Source: Candidatus Aminicenantes bacterium UBA6228 (GTDB lineage Bacteria > Acidobacteriota > Aminicenantia > Aminicenantales > Saccharicenantaceae). From it: 64,000 nt of DNA. The stretch spans positions 1 to 64,000 of the forward strand of contig DJWO01000001.1 in assembly GCA_002441005.1 (NCBI GenBank), read 5' to 3'. The notes below the pieces were generated by a model that searched no databases, was not told the origin of the DNA, and worked only from the letters and a program-made list of their open reading frames with translations. Made by a program: the position numbers and the translations under genes. Below are positions 36,297 to 45,926 of the stretch, piece after piece; position 1 is the first letter of the stretch; each line of letters begins with the position of its first letter.

Positions 36297-37150
36297 GGAT
36301 GGTCACATCTCCTTCGAATTCTTTCGTCATGAGTTCCTCAACTCTGGTCGCTATTTCATGAGCCTGATCAACCCGCATGGCCCCCGGCACCTTGAGATGA
36401 GCCGTGACCTCGCTGTGCTCACCATAATTGTGGACATGAAGATGATGGATGCCTTCAAGTTGAGGAAACTCAGCTTCAACCGCGGCCTTAACGCGCTGAA
36501 TGACATCATCGGCCGGACTTTCACCGATTAGGTAGCTGGCTGAACTGCGGATGATGGTCAAACCGGCTTGCAATATCAAGAGAGACACACCTATGCCCAG
36601 AAGGCCATCAAGCCACCAGAAACTCCGGCTGAACAGGGCACCAACCACGATTAAAAGAGAAGCGATGGCATCGCCTCCGGTGGTGCCAGCCATCAGCCCG
36701 CAGTGAAGAGGAGTTGACCTTTCTCCCTGCCCAGAAGGCAAACTGGGCTAAAGCTTCTTTGAGCCCCGCTGAGATCGCAAAGACAATAATGGCCAGCAGG
36801 CTGAAACTCATCGCCTGATGATGAATTAACTTGAGGACAGATCCGTAACAGAAATAACCACCAACCACGCCTAACAAGGTGGCAATAACTATGGAAGCCA
36901 CCGATTCAGCTTTGCCATGGCCAAAAGCATGCTCTTTATCAGGCGGCCTGGAAGCCAGCCAGAAGCCGACTATGACCACCATCGAGGTGATGGTGTCTGA
37001 CAGAGTATGCCAGGCATCAGCCACCATGGCGATTGAACCAACTTTCTGGCCCACTATGAATTTGAGAAAGAACAGGCCGGTGTTAAGAACAACCGAAATG
37101 TAGCCTTCCAGATAACCCAGCCTTTTTTTTTGGAAAGAATCAACACCCAT
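36256..37150 (-). pseudogene. cation diffusion facilitator transporter, frameshifted
   Basis: Membrane exporter for Zn2+/Fe2+-type cations, split over two frames. The first part (37150 to about 36675) has the transmembrane region with DAWHTLSDTITS and SLRADGWHH; the second (from about 36675 to 36256) resumes with DAIASLLIVVG and contains the cytoplasmic C-terminal domain (HHLHVHNYGEHSEV). At about 36673-36678 there is one extra base compared with the expected HHRSDAIA sequence. Joined, the protein is about 297 aa, normal for CDF, with both metal-binding HxxxD sites intact. Either a recent inactivation or a sequencing error. Confidence 0.82.
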
Positions 37151-37229
37151 CCTTTCCTCTGCTCAAGATTATTTAAATAGAAAGCTCCAGGAGTAACCGG
37201 GCTTATCTTTCCAGGGGCAGCTAAAAGAC

Positions 37230-37418
37230 TTAGCCGGTTATTCTGACCTTTTTCATCGGTTGATCGCAGCAAAGAATGACATGTTCTTCACCGCAATCAC
37301 ACTCACGGTCAACAATCAACCGGTAGCCGCAGAGCTTACACTCATAACCCTTCTTATAACTGGCCGCTTTTTTAGCTGCCGGTTTTTTGGCAGGCATTTT
37401 TTTCTTTTTTTCTACCAT
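37230..37418 (-). CDS. small desulforedoxin-like Cys4 protein with basic tail
   Basis: 62 aa. The N-terminal 22 residues are Lys/Ala/Pro-rich (KKKKMPAKKPAAKKAA), like a histone H1 tail. The rest, YECKLCGYRLIVDREC then ILCCDQPMKKV, matches the pattern of desulforedoxin and the desulfoferrodoxin N-domain (CxxC ... CCxxPM), with an extra CxC inserted. It should bind one iron or zinc. A GGAGGG ribosome site is present. The role is unknown; electron transfer or DNA-associated metal protein are options. Confidence 0.72.
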   Translation of the reverse strand: MVEKKKKMPAKKPAAKKAASYKKGYECKLCGYRLIVDRECDCGEEHVILCCDQPMKKVRITG

Positions 37419-37610
37419 TTTTTTCCCTCCTGAAATATACCCGTCTTTAAAGACTGTTATCAGTTTACACGGTCAAAAGCCGGTTTGTCAATTTTTCAGG
37501 CCCTGTCATCAGCTTTAAAGCGTCTAATCAGTTGTTTTTCAGCTCTGGTCGCTTCTCACCAGTGATTTGCTTCAGCCGGGGCATTTATGATATATGTTGT
37601 TTTGAAGACC

Positions 37611-37632
37611 AGCTCATTAGTAATAATGAGCT
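37611..37632 (+). promoter_or_regulatory. perfect 9-bp palindrome before the TPR gene
   Basis: AGCTCATTA (37611-37619) and TAATGAGCT (37624-37632) with a 4-base loop, ending just before the AGGAGG ribosome site of the TPR gene. It could be an operator, or an mRNA hairpin next to the ribosome site that affects translation. Confidence 0.5.
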
Positions 37633-37647
37633 AAACAGGAGGAACTG

Positions 37648-38295
37648 ATGAAGAAAACAAAACAGGCCGGCTGGCTGGAACTGGTAATCTTAGTTCTGGC
37701 CATTTCTCTTCTGGGCCAGCTGGCTTCGGCCCAGACCAGCCAGTTAGACAGGCTGAAATCTGGCATCGCCTATTTTGAAGGCGGGCAGACAGCCGAAGCC
37801 AAAACTATTTTCGATAAGCTCATCGCTGAAAAATTTGTCAATAATGACCTCTATTATTATCTTGGTGCAGTCCTGATCAAGCAAAATAATCCCGAAGCTG
37901 CTCTGACCTATTTTAATAAAATTGTTCAAGCTGCGCCCGCTTCTCCTTATGGTTACATCGGTCTTGGCCAGTATTATACCAAAAAGGCCAATTATGCCAG
38001 TGCCGAAACCCAGCTTAACCTGGCCATTCAAAAAGATGCTAACTGTGCCGAAGCTTATTTTCACCGGGGGCTGCTCCGAGGTTATCAGAAGAAGCTGGAT
38101 CTGGCCATCGCTGACCTGGAAAAATGCCTCCAGTTAAAAGGCAATCATGCCTATGGCCATTATCAGCTCGGACTGGCTTATAACCAGAAAGGGCGGAAGG
38201 ATCTGATGATCGTCCACTTCAATAAGTTTGTCTATCTGGCTCCCAATGCGCCAGAAGCTCCTCAGGTCAGAAGCCTTCTCAGCCGGGTTGGTTAA
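37648..38295 (+). CDS. exported TPR-repeat protein
   Basis: 215 aa with a signal peptide (LVILVLAISLLGQLASAQ) and about five tetratricopeptide repeats in residues 30-205 (for example DLYYYLGAVLIKQNNPEAAL, AYFHRGLLRGYQKKLDLAI, YGHYQLGLAYNQKGRKDL). It probably acts as a periplasmic protein-protein adaptor. It is convergent with the TamB-TamA gene, whose stop is 7 bases away, and could assist the envelope machinery (inference from position only). Strong AGGAGG site. Confidence 0.85.
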   Translation: MKKTKQAGWLELVILVLAISLLGQLASAQTSQLDRLKSGIAYFEGGQTAEAKTIFDKLIAEKFVNNDLYYYLGAVLIKQNNPEAALTYFNKIVQAAPASPYGYIGLGQYYTKKANYASAETQLNLAIQKDANCAEAYFHRGLLRGYQKKLDLAIADLEKCLQLKGNHAYGHYQLGLAYNQKGRKDLMIVHFNKFVYLAPNAPEAPQVRSLLSRVG

Positions 38296-38301
38296 TAAGC
38301 T

Positions 38302-41300
38302 TTAAAAAGCCTGCCCCAGACTGAAAAAGATTGAACTCCGCCGTTCTCCGGCCCTCGGTTTTAAGTTAAAACCATAATCAACCCGGAGGAGGCCAACTGG
38401 AGTGTCTATTCTTAAGCCAAGTCCGGCTCCGGTTCTGAGTTTGAGAGGATTAAAATCCCTCAGGGTTGAATAGACATTGCCGGCATCAAAGAAAACTACA
38501 CCCCTGACTATTTTATAAACAGGAAAACGCAATTCCTCATTGATTACAATCATAGCTTCCCCGCCTTCCGGTAAGCCGGTCCAGATATCGACTGGCCCAA
38601 CCGCATCCAGCTTGAATCCTCTGATACTGGTGCCGCCGCCGGCGAAAAATCTTTTGCTCGGAATCAGAATGTCACCAAAAGCACTGGCCAGGCCTAAACG
38701 GTAACACGAAGCCCAGATGAAGCCCCGCCCGATGTCCTGGTACATGCTGAATTGAGAAAAGGAGCGAAAATAGGAAAGACTCGAACCCAAAAAGCTGGGG
38801 GAATAACTTAAACTGACTGACAGCAATGAACCCTGGCGCGGGTCAAAACGGTCATCGCGGGTATCACGGTCAAGCAGAATCGAGAATTCCGAACTGGTCA
38901 CTTTCACATCATAAGGGAATGGCCCGATGGGATTATCCTCGTAATCATGGATTTTTGATAATTTATAGACCCAGCTCAGATTGAAGCCTCTGACCATCAT
39001 AATCTTGTGCTGAAAGCTGGCTCCAATTTCTTCAGTTGTATACAAGTCTTTGTCATATTTTGAAAAATAAGAAGACAGTAGAAAATCAGTCTTTCTGGAA
39101 AAGATATATGGTATCTTTAAAGAAACTCTGGCTTCCTGTTGTTTAGCATTAGCCCTGAAATAAAGGAGGCTGTTCCAGCCACGGCCAAATAAATTGTTAA
39201 AATCAATCTGGCCTAAACCTTCAAAGTAAGTTTCTGAATTATATTGAAGGCCATAAGTCAGGCTCAGCCAGGGATTCTCCTGAAGAGAAACCTTTACCCT
39301 TTCTTCGTAATTTTTTTCCTCTTCTGGTTCAGAGCTGATATTGACTGCCTGGAAGACAGAAGTGTCATAGAGGTTTTTCTGAGCCTGAGCCAGCCTTTCC
39401 AGGCTGAGTGGCTCGCCTGGTTTAAGGCCGGCTGCACTCGAGACAAAAGCCGGCCTGGCCCGCCTGAGACCGGTTAATTCTATCTGAGAAATCCGGTAAA
39501 TCTGACCCTCATTGATGGTGAAGTTGACTTCATAATCCGGAGTGTCCTTCCTGGCTTCGGCCCCGGCTTCAACTGTAATTTCTTTAAATCCAGCCCCGCG
39601 GTATTTATTGATAATGTTAACCCTGGCCTGACTTAAAGCTGGCCAGCTAAAGATAGTCCCCGGTTTTAGCTCTAAGTCAGCCAGCAACGCCTCCTGGCTA
39701 AAATGAGAATTGCCACTGAAAGCTATAGAAGCTACCCGGCTTTGATCTCCGGCTTCAATCTTTAAGGTAATATAAATCAGCCTTTTTGTTTCATCTTCGT
39801 TAATGACCGGGTTGCTTATTCTGGCCTTAAGATAGCCATTTTCCTGATAAAAATATTGAAGAAGTTGCAGGGCCACCCGGCGGTCATAAACCAGATTCCA
39901 GAGTCCCCTGGCTTTAGCTCCAAAATAACTGGCGAAGACCCGTTTCAGCAGGGAAGCCTCAAAAACTGGCTGGCCCTCCAGCTCAAAGGAAGCTATTTTC
40001 CACTGTCCGTTTTTCCTAATTTCAATCAGATATTCTATTCGGTCATCAGTCTGATTTTTATCTATCAGGACTTCGCCCCGGTAAAAGCCCTGACGGTTTA
40101 ATTCGGACAGGAGGTTAGACCGCAGCTGATAAAGGTTAGCCTCTTCCGGCAGACGGCTGACCCAGGAGCTGAGAGCTTTCTTTCTGATTTTTTTGGAAAT
40201 TTTATCACCGGCGAATTTAAAATTGACCGGTTGATTAGCCTGGATGTTTAATTTAACCAGGTCTGTCTGCCGGCCAGTGGTTTCGGTCTCTCTGGTTACC
40301 TTATAATTGAAATAGCCCTTTTTCCGGTAGAAGGCGTCCAGCCGGTTTAAAGCCTTTGACCAATCTGAAGATTTATATTTTTTCCCGGCTTTTAGCTTAA
40401 GAACCTTCTGGAGCTGGGTGGGTGGGAAAACAGTCTCACCTGAAATTTCTATCTTTTCCAGTTCCTTAGCGGCCGGCCTGACTGACCCCGGCGTTGTCTG
40501 GCTGGCTTTGCCTCCGATGGGAATCCTGTGCCTGAGGTTTGCCCCGACCACCCCGTTATCCTGACGGAATCCCCGCAAGGAAAAATTATGATTCAGCTGG
40601 TAATCAAAAATCCAGGTCTGATACTGGCTGTTGGTTAAATCGATTGAATAGGTTATGGCCGCTTGCCTGGTCATTCTTTTCCTGATGGTCAGACGGGCAC
40701 CCGGATCCTGAAGGGTAGCAATATTCATTGGCTCCAGAACGACATCTTCCGCTTTAAGCCATTTTTCCAGAGTCCTGGTGACCGGTGAAGTTAAAGGGCT
40801 GGAGAAAAACGTAACCAGCTGGCTACTAATCGTATTGAGAGCCGAGCCCTGAACTTCCTTCAGGCTTTTGCCGGTCAGAAGCAATGAGGCCAGGTCTTCA
40901 GTTGATCTGGTTGGATTGGAAGTCAGTGAAAATTTAAGGTCGGACGGTGTTCCGCTCAGAACCAGGCTAACCTCTAACTCTTCCTGCTGGTCATAGACGG
41001 TGCTTTTAAGAAGAATGTCGAGATTAGGTTCAAGGTTCTCCTGGCCAAGAAAATCAACCCGGAGCCTTTCCACCGCATATTTTCTTTCTCCCAGGATAAT
41101 TTCACCGGCATAGGCGTTTTCAGCCCGGCCGGATAGCACTGGAGCAGGAATGGTTCCTTTGACATTTAAATTGGCTTTAAGCTCCAGATCAGCCAGGTTG
41201 TTTTTTATGATGATATTATCAACCGTCTTGACATCAATATTGAGAGCCAGGTCATAAAGAAAAGCCGGCAACTCGCTCCCGGCCGGTGAACCTCTGGTAA

Positions 41301-44300
41301 GAGCCATCTTTAAGCCCTGAGTGCTGGGATAAAAATTCTCCAGGTAACTGGCATTAAGAAGAGATAAATCACCGGACAGCAGCCAGCCGGTTTTTTGCTT
41401 GCTCAAGGTCAAAGAAGCCTGAGACAGACTGGTCAGTCCGGGTGGATAATTAAGATCAAAATCAGTCAGGACAAAATCCAGCCTGGCGGCTGGTAGAGAA
41501 AATGACGGCCCGAAATTAGCCTGGCCCGAAGCGGTGAACCGGCCGGAATTGACCTCGCCCGTCACCTTTTCAAGCTTTAATTGTGAATTATCTATGGTCG
41601 CCCGTCCCTCAACTCCGCTCACCACCAGCGGCAAATCCTGAATCCGGAGAAAGACCTGCTTCAGATTCAGCTCACCGTCTATCAGCGGCTGCTCCAGTGT
41701 ACCTTTTAAGTTAGCCTGAAAGCCAGTATTTCCGCCAGCTGACATTCCAGCTAACAGGGGGTTGATATCTACCAGATCGAGCTCACCGGTTAAGGAGAAA
41801 TCGAGGTCAGGATTATTAAGTTCCTTAATTTCAGACTGTCCGGCCAATTTAATCCTGGAATGAGGAGCCAGCAAAGTGAAGTTGTCTATTTTGAGGATTC
41901 TGTCTTTTAAATGAAGACTCAGCGGCCCGTCGCTTTTAATCAAGACGTTGTTAAGGGTAAGGTTAAGTTCCGGTATTTCTAATTCAAGAAAAGTTGAGGT
42001 TAAATCAGGAGAAAACCCTTTTAATTTTATTGAGCCATTAGCCCCGCCGCCTGGATTCATATCTTTAAGAGCCGGAATAAAAGCCGACAGACCGGCAAAA
42101 TCAAAATTTTCAAATCTAAAATCAGCCTCGAGCCCCTCCGGTTTGGTCAGAGGAAGGGAAAAATTGAGGCTGGCCGAGACAGCCACCTCCGGTACTTCCT
42201 CCCCCACCGTCGGCAGAATTCCGGCCAGATTGGCCAGCGGTAAATCTTTAATCGTCAGCAGCCCATTGAGCTGATAAGGCTGAGCAAGTTCAAGCTGGCT
42301 GGTCAGATTCAGATTGAAGCGGGGAACAGTGAAATTAGCCAGAGCCTTCTGGCCATCAGCTTTAACTCCAAGCTCGATATAGGGGAACCAGAACTGTCCA
42401 ATCATCAAGCCCTGGCCGGTGAGCTTTAAATCAGCAACCGGTCTAAGATAGGGGCCGGAAGCCTGCAGTTTAAAATCAACTTCTCCAGCCGCCAGAGCCG
42501 GCAGTAAAGAGCTAAAATAGCTGGCTTTCAGTCTCTCACCGCTTAGGTCTGCAAAAATTTCACCACTGGCCGGTTTAAAACCAAGACGGCCAGCGATTTG
42601 ACCTCCTGGCCAGGCAATCAGCAGCTTCTCCGCTTTAATTTCCCCGTTGATATAACCTCCCTTTACCTGAAGTGAGTCAATTTTGAGATTTTGAACTACG
42701 GTCTGCTCAACCGTTATATCAAACTGGGCTTGAAGCGAGTTCAGCCGGCCAGAAGCTGAGGCGTAGCCAGAAAGATAGCCATTAGCATAATTCTTAAAAT
42801 TTTCGCCAAGAAGATCAGCCAGCTGGTTTAAGTTAATTTTGATAAGTTCAGCCTGGCCGTCAAGACTGTAAGGAGAAGATGACTGCCCTGAAGGCCTGGC
42901 CAGCCGGCCGGTGACTGTTAGCTGACCTTCTTTAAAATTGGCTGCAAACTGGCGCAGATTTAAATTGTCTAAATTACCGTCAGCTTTAATTTTGACAGCA
43001 GGCAAGGTGAAATTTTTTAAGGATAGATTTTCCGCCTCAAGATTCAGGTCAAATTCGGGCCGCTCAAAATTGCCTGACACCTTAGCTTCCAGGCCTAAAG
43101 TTCCTTTGATCTCCGGCAGGTTTTGCAGGCTGGCGGCCAGATCAGGCCAGCTTCTGTCCAGACCTGAAGATTTTAAAGAATCGACTGTCCGGCTTAACTC
43201 CTCAATTTTAAGATGCAACACACCTGAGATTTTTTTTAGCTCAGTCGCTTTAGCTTCAAGACTCAAGTTAGTCTCTAACGCCTGAAGGTTGAGTTCAGAA
43301 AGAATGATTTCCCCGTTAGCCGCTGAAGCTTTGATGTTTCCGGTCAGAGGCAAAAGAGGACGGCCAGGCTGGCTCTCAACTGGACTCTTTGGCGCCTCAA
43401 AGCGAAGCTCGCTCCGGGCTTGAATTTTCTGGAGATTAATTTCCTGTCCGTTAAACTCCAGGAAGCCGTTGAGCGAACAATCAGGGACTAAGGGTAAATC
43501 TGGCAGTAGAGAAAAAATATCTTTAAGCGGCAGCTCGTTAAAATTGACCCGGCCGGAGAAGACACCTTTTAAAGCCGACGGCAGCCTGGCCTCAATTCCG
43601 ATTGAACCACCTCTTAGTCCGGCCCTGGCTTCTATCCTGGTAGAGGAATCGGTCTCGGGCTGAAGAGAGGCTTTCAGGTTGATACCGTCCAGATTCATGA
43701 TCTTTAAATCAGGAGCGGTTATTTCGCCAGAAACCGATGGCCAGTCAATTCCTCCTGAGGCTTTTAATTTCCAGCTGAGCTGGCCAGAAAAAGAATCAGA
43801 CGGGCCAGCTAAATCATTTATTTCTGCCAGGTCTACTTGGCCGGAAGTGATAAGATTCAGATCTGGCTTATTGAGATAATCTTTGATTTGGCCCGAGGCT
43901 GAAATCTCAGATCGAGCAGTACTCAGGTTTAGTTTTTCTATATTGATGTTTTTCTCAGTGATAGAAGCTTTTAATTTTAAAGAGTTAAGGTTGAGCTCCC
44001 GGCCGCTAAATTGAAAGCGGCCAGGTCCGGCTTGAATCTCAGCCAGATGGGAATTGTCAGTCCTGTCAAACCTGACAGCTGCCTCAATTGACCTCAGGTC
44101 AAAAGTCAGCTGGCCAGGCTGGTCCTGATAGGAAAATTGTCCTTCTTCCAGAAGAAAATGATCCAGACGCAAGGACAGGGGCTTAGCTGGCTGGCTGCTT
44201 TTGGCGGGCGATAGCTCTTCTACCGGTTTTTTCTCCGTCAGGCCAGCCGCCGGTTCTAAAGAAATTCTCGGTTTTTTTATTTCCAGATTTTTGATTCTGA

Positions 44301-44655
44301 TTGGCCCGCCAGTGAGAGTTGACCAAGCAGACTGAACAGCTATCCGGTCACAGGCTAAAGAGCCTGAAGGCAGCAGCCCCGGGGTTACTGATTTGAGCTT
44401 GAGATCAGTTAAAGTGACTTTGAGTCGGAAAAGGTTAACTTTCAGGCTTCTGGCTTCAAGCCGGTAGCCAGTACTGTCTTCAAGCCATTTTCCAGCCTGG
44501 TTTAAGATCAGCCGGCCGCCCGGAGGGGTACTGATCAGAACAGCTATCAGAATTAGAAAAACTATAATCCCACCGGCTATCCAGCCAGTAATTTTTAGTC
44601 CGCGGGGCAGTTTGCTTTTCTTATCCTCCCTTTTTCCATAAGCCATCTTGTCCAT
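38302..44655 (-). CDS. TamB-TamA fusion (AsmA/TamB + POTRA + Omp85 barrel), 2117 aa
   Basis: One uninterrupted frame that joins the two halves of the translocation and assembly module. Residues 18-42 are an inner-membrane anchor (WIAGGIIVFLILIAVLIS). Residues about 45-1390 are AsmA/TamB-type beta repeats ending in the conserved TamB (DUF490) region with TSNPTRSTEDLASLLLTGK and the AITYSIDLTNSQYQTWIFDY segment. Residues about 1403-1792 form about five POTRA-like repeats (EISGETVFPP, IASFELEGQPVFEASLL, VASIAFSGNSHFSQEALL, ISQIELTGLRRARPAFV). Residues about 1793-2117 are an Omp85 barrel with FFAGGGTSIRGFKLD and a terminal Phe (GQAF). Normally TamB and TamA are separate, or adjacent genes. It would span inner membrane, periplasm and outer membrane as one chain. 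It follows alr. Confidence 0.9.
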   Translation of the reverse strand: MDKMAYGKREDKKSKLPRGLKITGWIAGGIIVFLILIAVLISTPPGGRLILNQAGKWLEDSTGYRLEARSLKVNLFRLKVTLTDLKLKSVTPGLLPSGSLACDRIAVQSAWSTLTGGPIRIKNLEIKKPRISLEPAAGLTEKKPVEELSPAKSSQPAKPLSLRLDHFLLEEGQFSYQDQPGQLTFDLRSIEAAVRFDRTDNSHLAEIQAGPGRFQFSGRELNLNSLKLKASITEKNINIEKLNLSTARSEISASGQIKDYLNKPDLNLITSGQVDLAEINDLAGPSDSFSGQLSWKLKASGGIDWPSVSGEITAPDLKIMNLDGINLKASLQPETDSSTRIEARAGLRGGSIGIEARLPSALKGVFSGRVNFNELPLKDIFSLLPDLPLVPDCSLNGFLEFNGQEINLQKIQARSELRFEAPKSPVESQPGRPLLPLTGNIKASAANGEIILSELNLQALETNLSLEAKATELKKISGVLHLKIEELSRTVDSLKSSGLDRSWPDLAASLQNLPEIKGTLGLEAKVSGNFERPEFDLNLEAENLSLKNFTLPAVKIKADGNLDNLNLRQFAANFKEGQLTVTGRLARPSGQSSSPYSLDGQAELIKINLNQLADLLGENFKNYANGYLSGYASASGRLNSLQAQFDITVEQTVVQNLKIDSLQVKGGYINGEIKAEKLLIAWPGGQIAGRLGFKPASGEIFADLSGERLKASYFSSLLPALAAGEVDFKLQASGPYLRPVADLKLTGQGLMIGQFWFPYIELGVKADGQKALANFTVPRFNLNLTSQLELAQPYQLNGLLTIKDLPLANLAGILPTVGEEVPEVAVSASLNFSLPLTKPEGLEADFRFENFDFAGLSAFIPALKDMNPGGGANGSIKLKGFSPDLTSTFLELEIPELNLTLNNVLIKSDGPLSLHLKDRILKIDNFTLLAPHSRIKLAGQSEIKELNNPDLDFSLTGELDLVDINPLLAGMSAGGNTGFQANLKGTLEQPLIDGELNLKQVFLRIQDLPLVVSGVEGRATIDNSQLKLEKVTGEVNSGRFTASGQANFGPSFSLPAARLDFVLTDFDLNYPPGLTSLSQASLTLSKQKTGWLLSGDLSLLNASYLENFYPSTQGLKMALTRGSPAGSELPAFLYDLALNIDVKTVDNIIIKNNLADLELKANLNVKGTIPAPVLSGRAENAYAGEIILGERKYAVERLRVDFLGQENLEPNLDILLKSTVYDQQEELEVSLVLSGTPSDLKFSLTSNPTRSTEDLASLLLTGKSLKEVQGSALNTISSQLVTFFSSPLTSPVTRTLEKWLKAEDVVLEPMNIATLQDPGARLTIRKRMTRQAAITYSIDLTNSQYQTWIFDYQLNHNFSLRGFRQDNGVVGANLRHRIPIGGKASQTTPGSVRPAAKELEKIEISGETVFPPTQLQKVLKLKAGKKYKSSDWSKALNRLDAFYRKKGYFNYKVTRETETTGRQTDLVKLNIQANQPVNFKFAGDKISKKIRKKALSSWVSRLPEEANLYQLRSNLLSELNRQGFYRGEVLIDKNQTDDRIEYLIEIRKNGQWKIASFELEGQPVFEASLLKRVFASYFGAKARGLWNLVYDRRVALQLLQYFYQENGYLKARISNPVINEDETKRLIYITLKIEAGDQSRVASIAFSGNSHFSQEALLADLELKPGTIFSWPALSQARVNIINKYRGAGFKEITVEAGAEARKDTPDYEVNFTINEGQIYRISQIELTGLRRARPAFVSSAAGLKPGEPLSLERLAQAQKNLYDTSVFQAVNISSEPEEEKNYEERVKVSLQENPWLSLTYGLQYNSETYFEGLGQIDFNNLFGRGWNSLLYFRANAKQQEARVSLKIPYIFSRKTDFLLSSYFSKYDKDLYTTEEIGASFQHKIMMVRGFNLSWVYKLSKIHDYEDNPIGPFPYDVKVTSSEFSILLDRDTRDDRFDPRQGSLLSVSLSYSPSFLGSSLSYFRSFSQFSMYQDIGRGFIWASCYRLGLASAFGDILIPSKRFFAGGGTSIRGFKLDAVGPVDIWTGLPEGGEAMIVINEELRFPVYKIVRGVVFFDAGNVYSTLRDFNPLKLRTGAGLGLRIDTPVGLLRVDYGFNLKPRAGERRSSIFFSLGQAF

Positions 44656-44737
44656 TTTAAACTTTTTTTAAAATTTTAGGCAAATTATTAAAGTCTAATC
44701 TAAGCCCGTTCCAGCCGATGGCGGTTGGCCTCATTTC

Positions 44738-45886
44738 TCAGACTATAACCCGTGGTGTTAGCGGGTTAATCCTGGTAATAATTTCATAATTGATTGTCCC
44801 GGCCAGACTGGCTAACTGCTCGGCCGTAATCTTATCCTGACCGTCAGAGCCCAGCAGAGTCACCCGGTCTTCAAGTTCGACACCCGGGATATCGGTGACA
44901 TCAGCCATAATAAAATCCATACAGACCCGCCCTCTAATTTGAGCCCTCTGCCCCTTAATCAAAACATAGGCACTGTTAGAGAGTGAACGGTCATAACCAT
45001 CATAATAGCCAACCGGGACAACAGCCAGTTTGCTCCTTCTGGTCGTGCGGTAAGTGCAACCGTAGCCGACATAAGAGCCGGCCGCAACAGGCTTAATCTG
45101 AGCAACCCTTGTCCGCCAGCTTAAAACCGGTTTCAGTTTTAACGGTTTCTGGCCTCTTTGCTGACAGGAAATCAATGTTTCCTTAGATGGCCAGAGCCCA
45201 TAGAGCCCCAGGCCGATTCTGGCCAGGTCGAAATAAGTTTCAGGAAAGAGAATAGCTGCGGCCGAACAGGCTAAGTGCTTGACCGGAATGGACAGGCCAT
45301 TGTTTTCTAAGCAACGGACCGCCTCCAAAAAATTGGCCAGTTGATATTTTGGATAAAAATCATCCGTTGTATCTTCAATATTGGCAAAATGAGAGCTAAT
45401 CCCCTCTACTTCTATCTCCGGCCATTTCTTGAGCTCTTTAGCTATAATCCCTAATGTTTTAATAGGGATTCCCTGGCGGTTGGTGCCGGTTTCTATTTTC
45501 AGATGAACAATGGCTTTCTTCTTCAGGCGCCGGGCAGCCCGGGCCAAGGACCGGATATTTTCCAGGTTATAAACCACCAACCTGAGGTCAGAGCCAACAG
45601 CCGTCTCGGCCTGCTCGAGGCCAACATAACCCAGAATAAGAATTTTTGGCTTGAAACCAGCCTGTCTTAAGGCCAGGCCTTCCTCCAGATTGTTGACTGC
45701 CAGCCAGTTCAGGCCGGCTTCCTGAGCCAGGCTGGCTATGGCCAGCAGTCCATGACCATAGGCATTAGCCTTAACCACCGCCATCAACTCTGTCCGGCCG
45801 AGTCGTTTTTTAAATTCGCCAACATTATGCAGAAAGGCTTTTCTATTTATTTCTACCCATTGAATCATCGGCTGGCCAGCTTTCAT
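44738..45886 (-). CDS. alr: alanine racemase
   Basis: PLP enzyme making D-alanine for peptidoglycan. The PLP lysine lies in VVKANAYGHG (near residue 39), the catalytic Tyr in YVGYGCTYRT, and the C-terminal domain has IRGRVCMDFIMADVTDI. 382 aa, normal. It lies 40 bases after purA and 82 before the TamB-TamA gene on the same strand. The start could also be the internal ATG at 45868. Confidence 0.96.
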   Translation of the reverse strand: MKAGQPMIQWVEINRKAFLHNVGEFKKRLGRTELMAVVKANAYGHGLLAIASLAQEAGLNWLAVNNLEEGLALRQAGFKPKILILGYVGLEQAETAVGSDLRLVVYNLENIRSLARAARRLKKKAIVHLKIETGTNRQGIPIKTLGIIAKELKKWPEIEVEGISSHFANIEDTTDDFYPKYQLANFLEAVRCLENNGLSIPVKHLACSAAAILFPETYFDLARIGLGLYGLWPSKETLISCQQRGQKPLKLKPVLSWRTRVAQIKPVAAGSYVGYGCTYRTTRRSKLAVVPVGYYDGYDRSLSNSAYVLIKGQRAQIRGRVCMDFIMADVTDIPGVELEDRVTLLGSDGQDKITAEQLASLAGTINYEIITRINPLTPRVIV

Positions 45887-45926
45887 TGATCGCTCTAATT
45901 ACCCTTTACCCCGAGTTAAGTCAATT

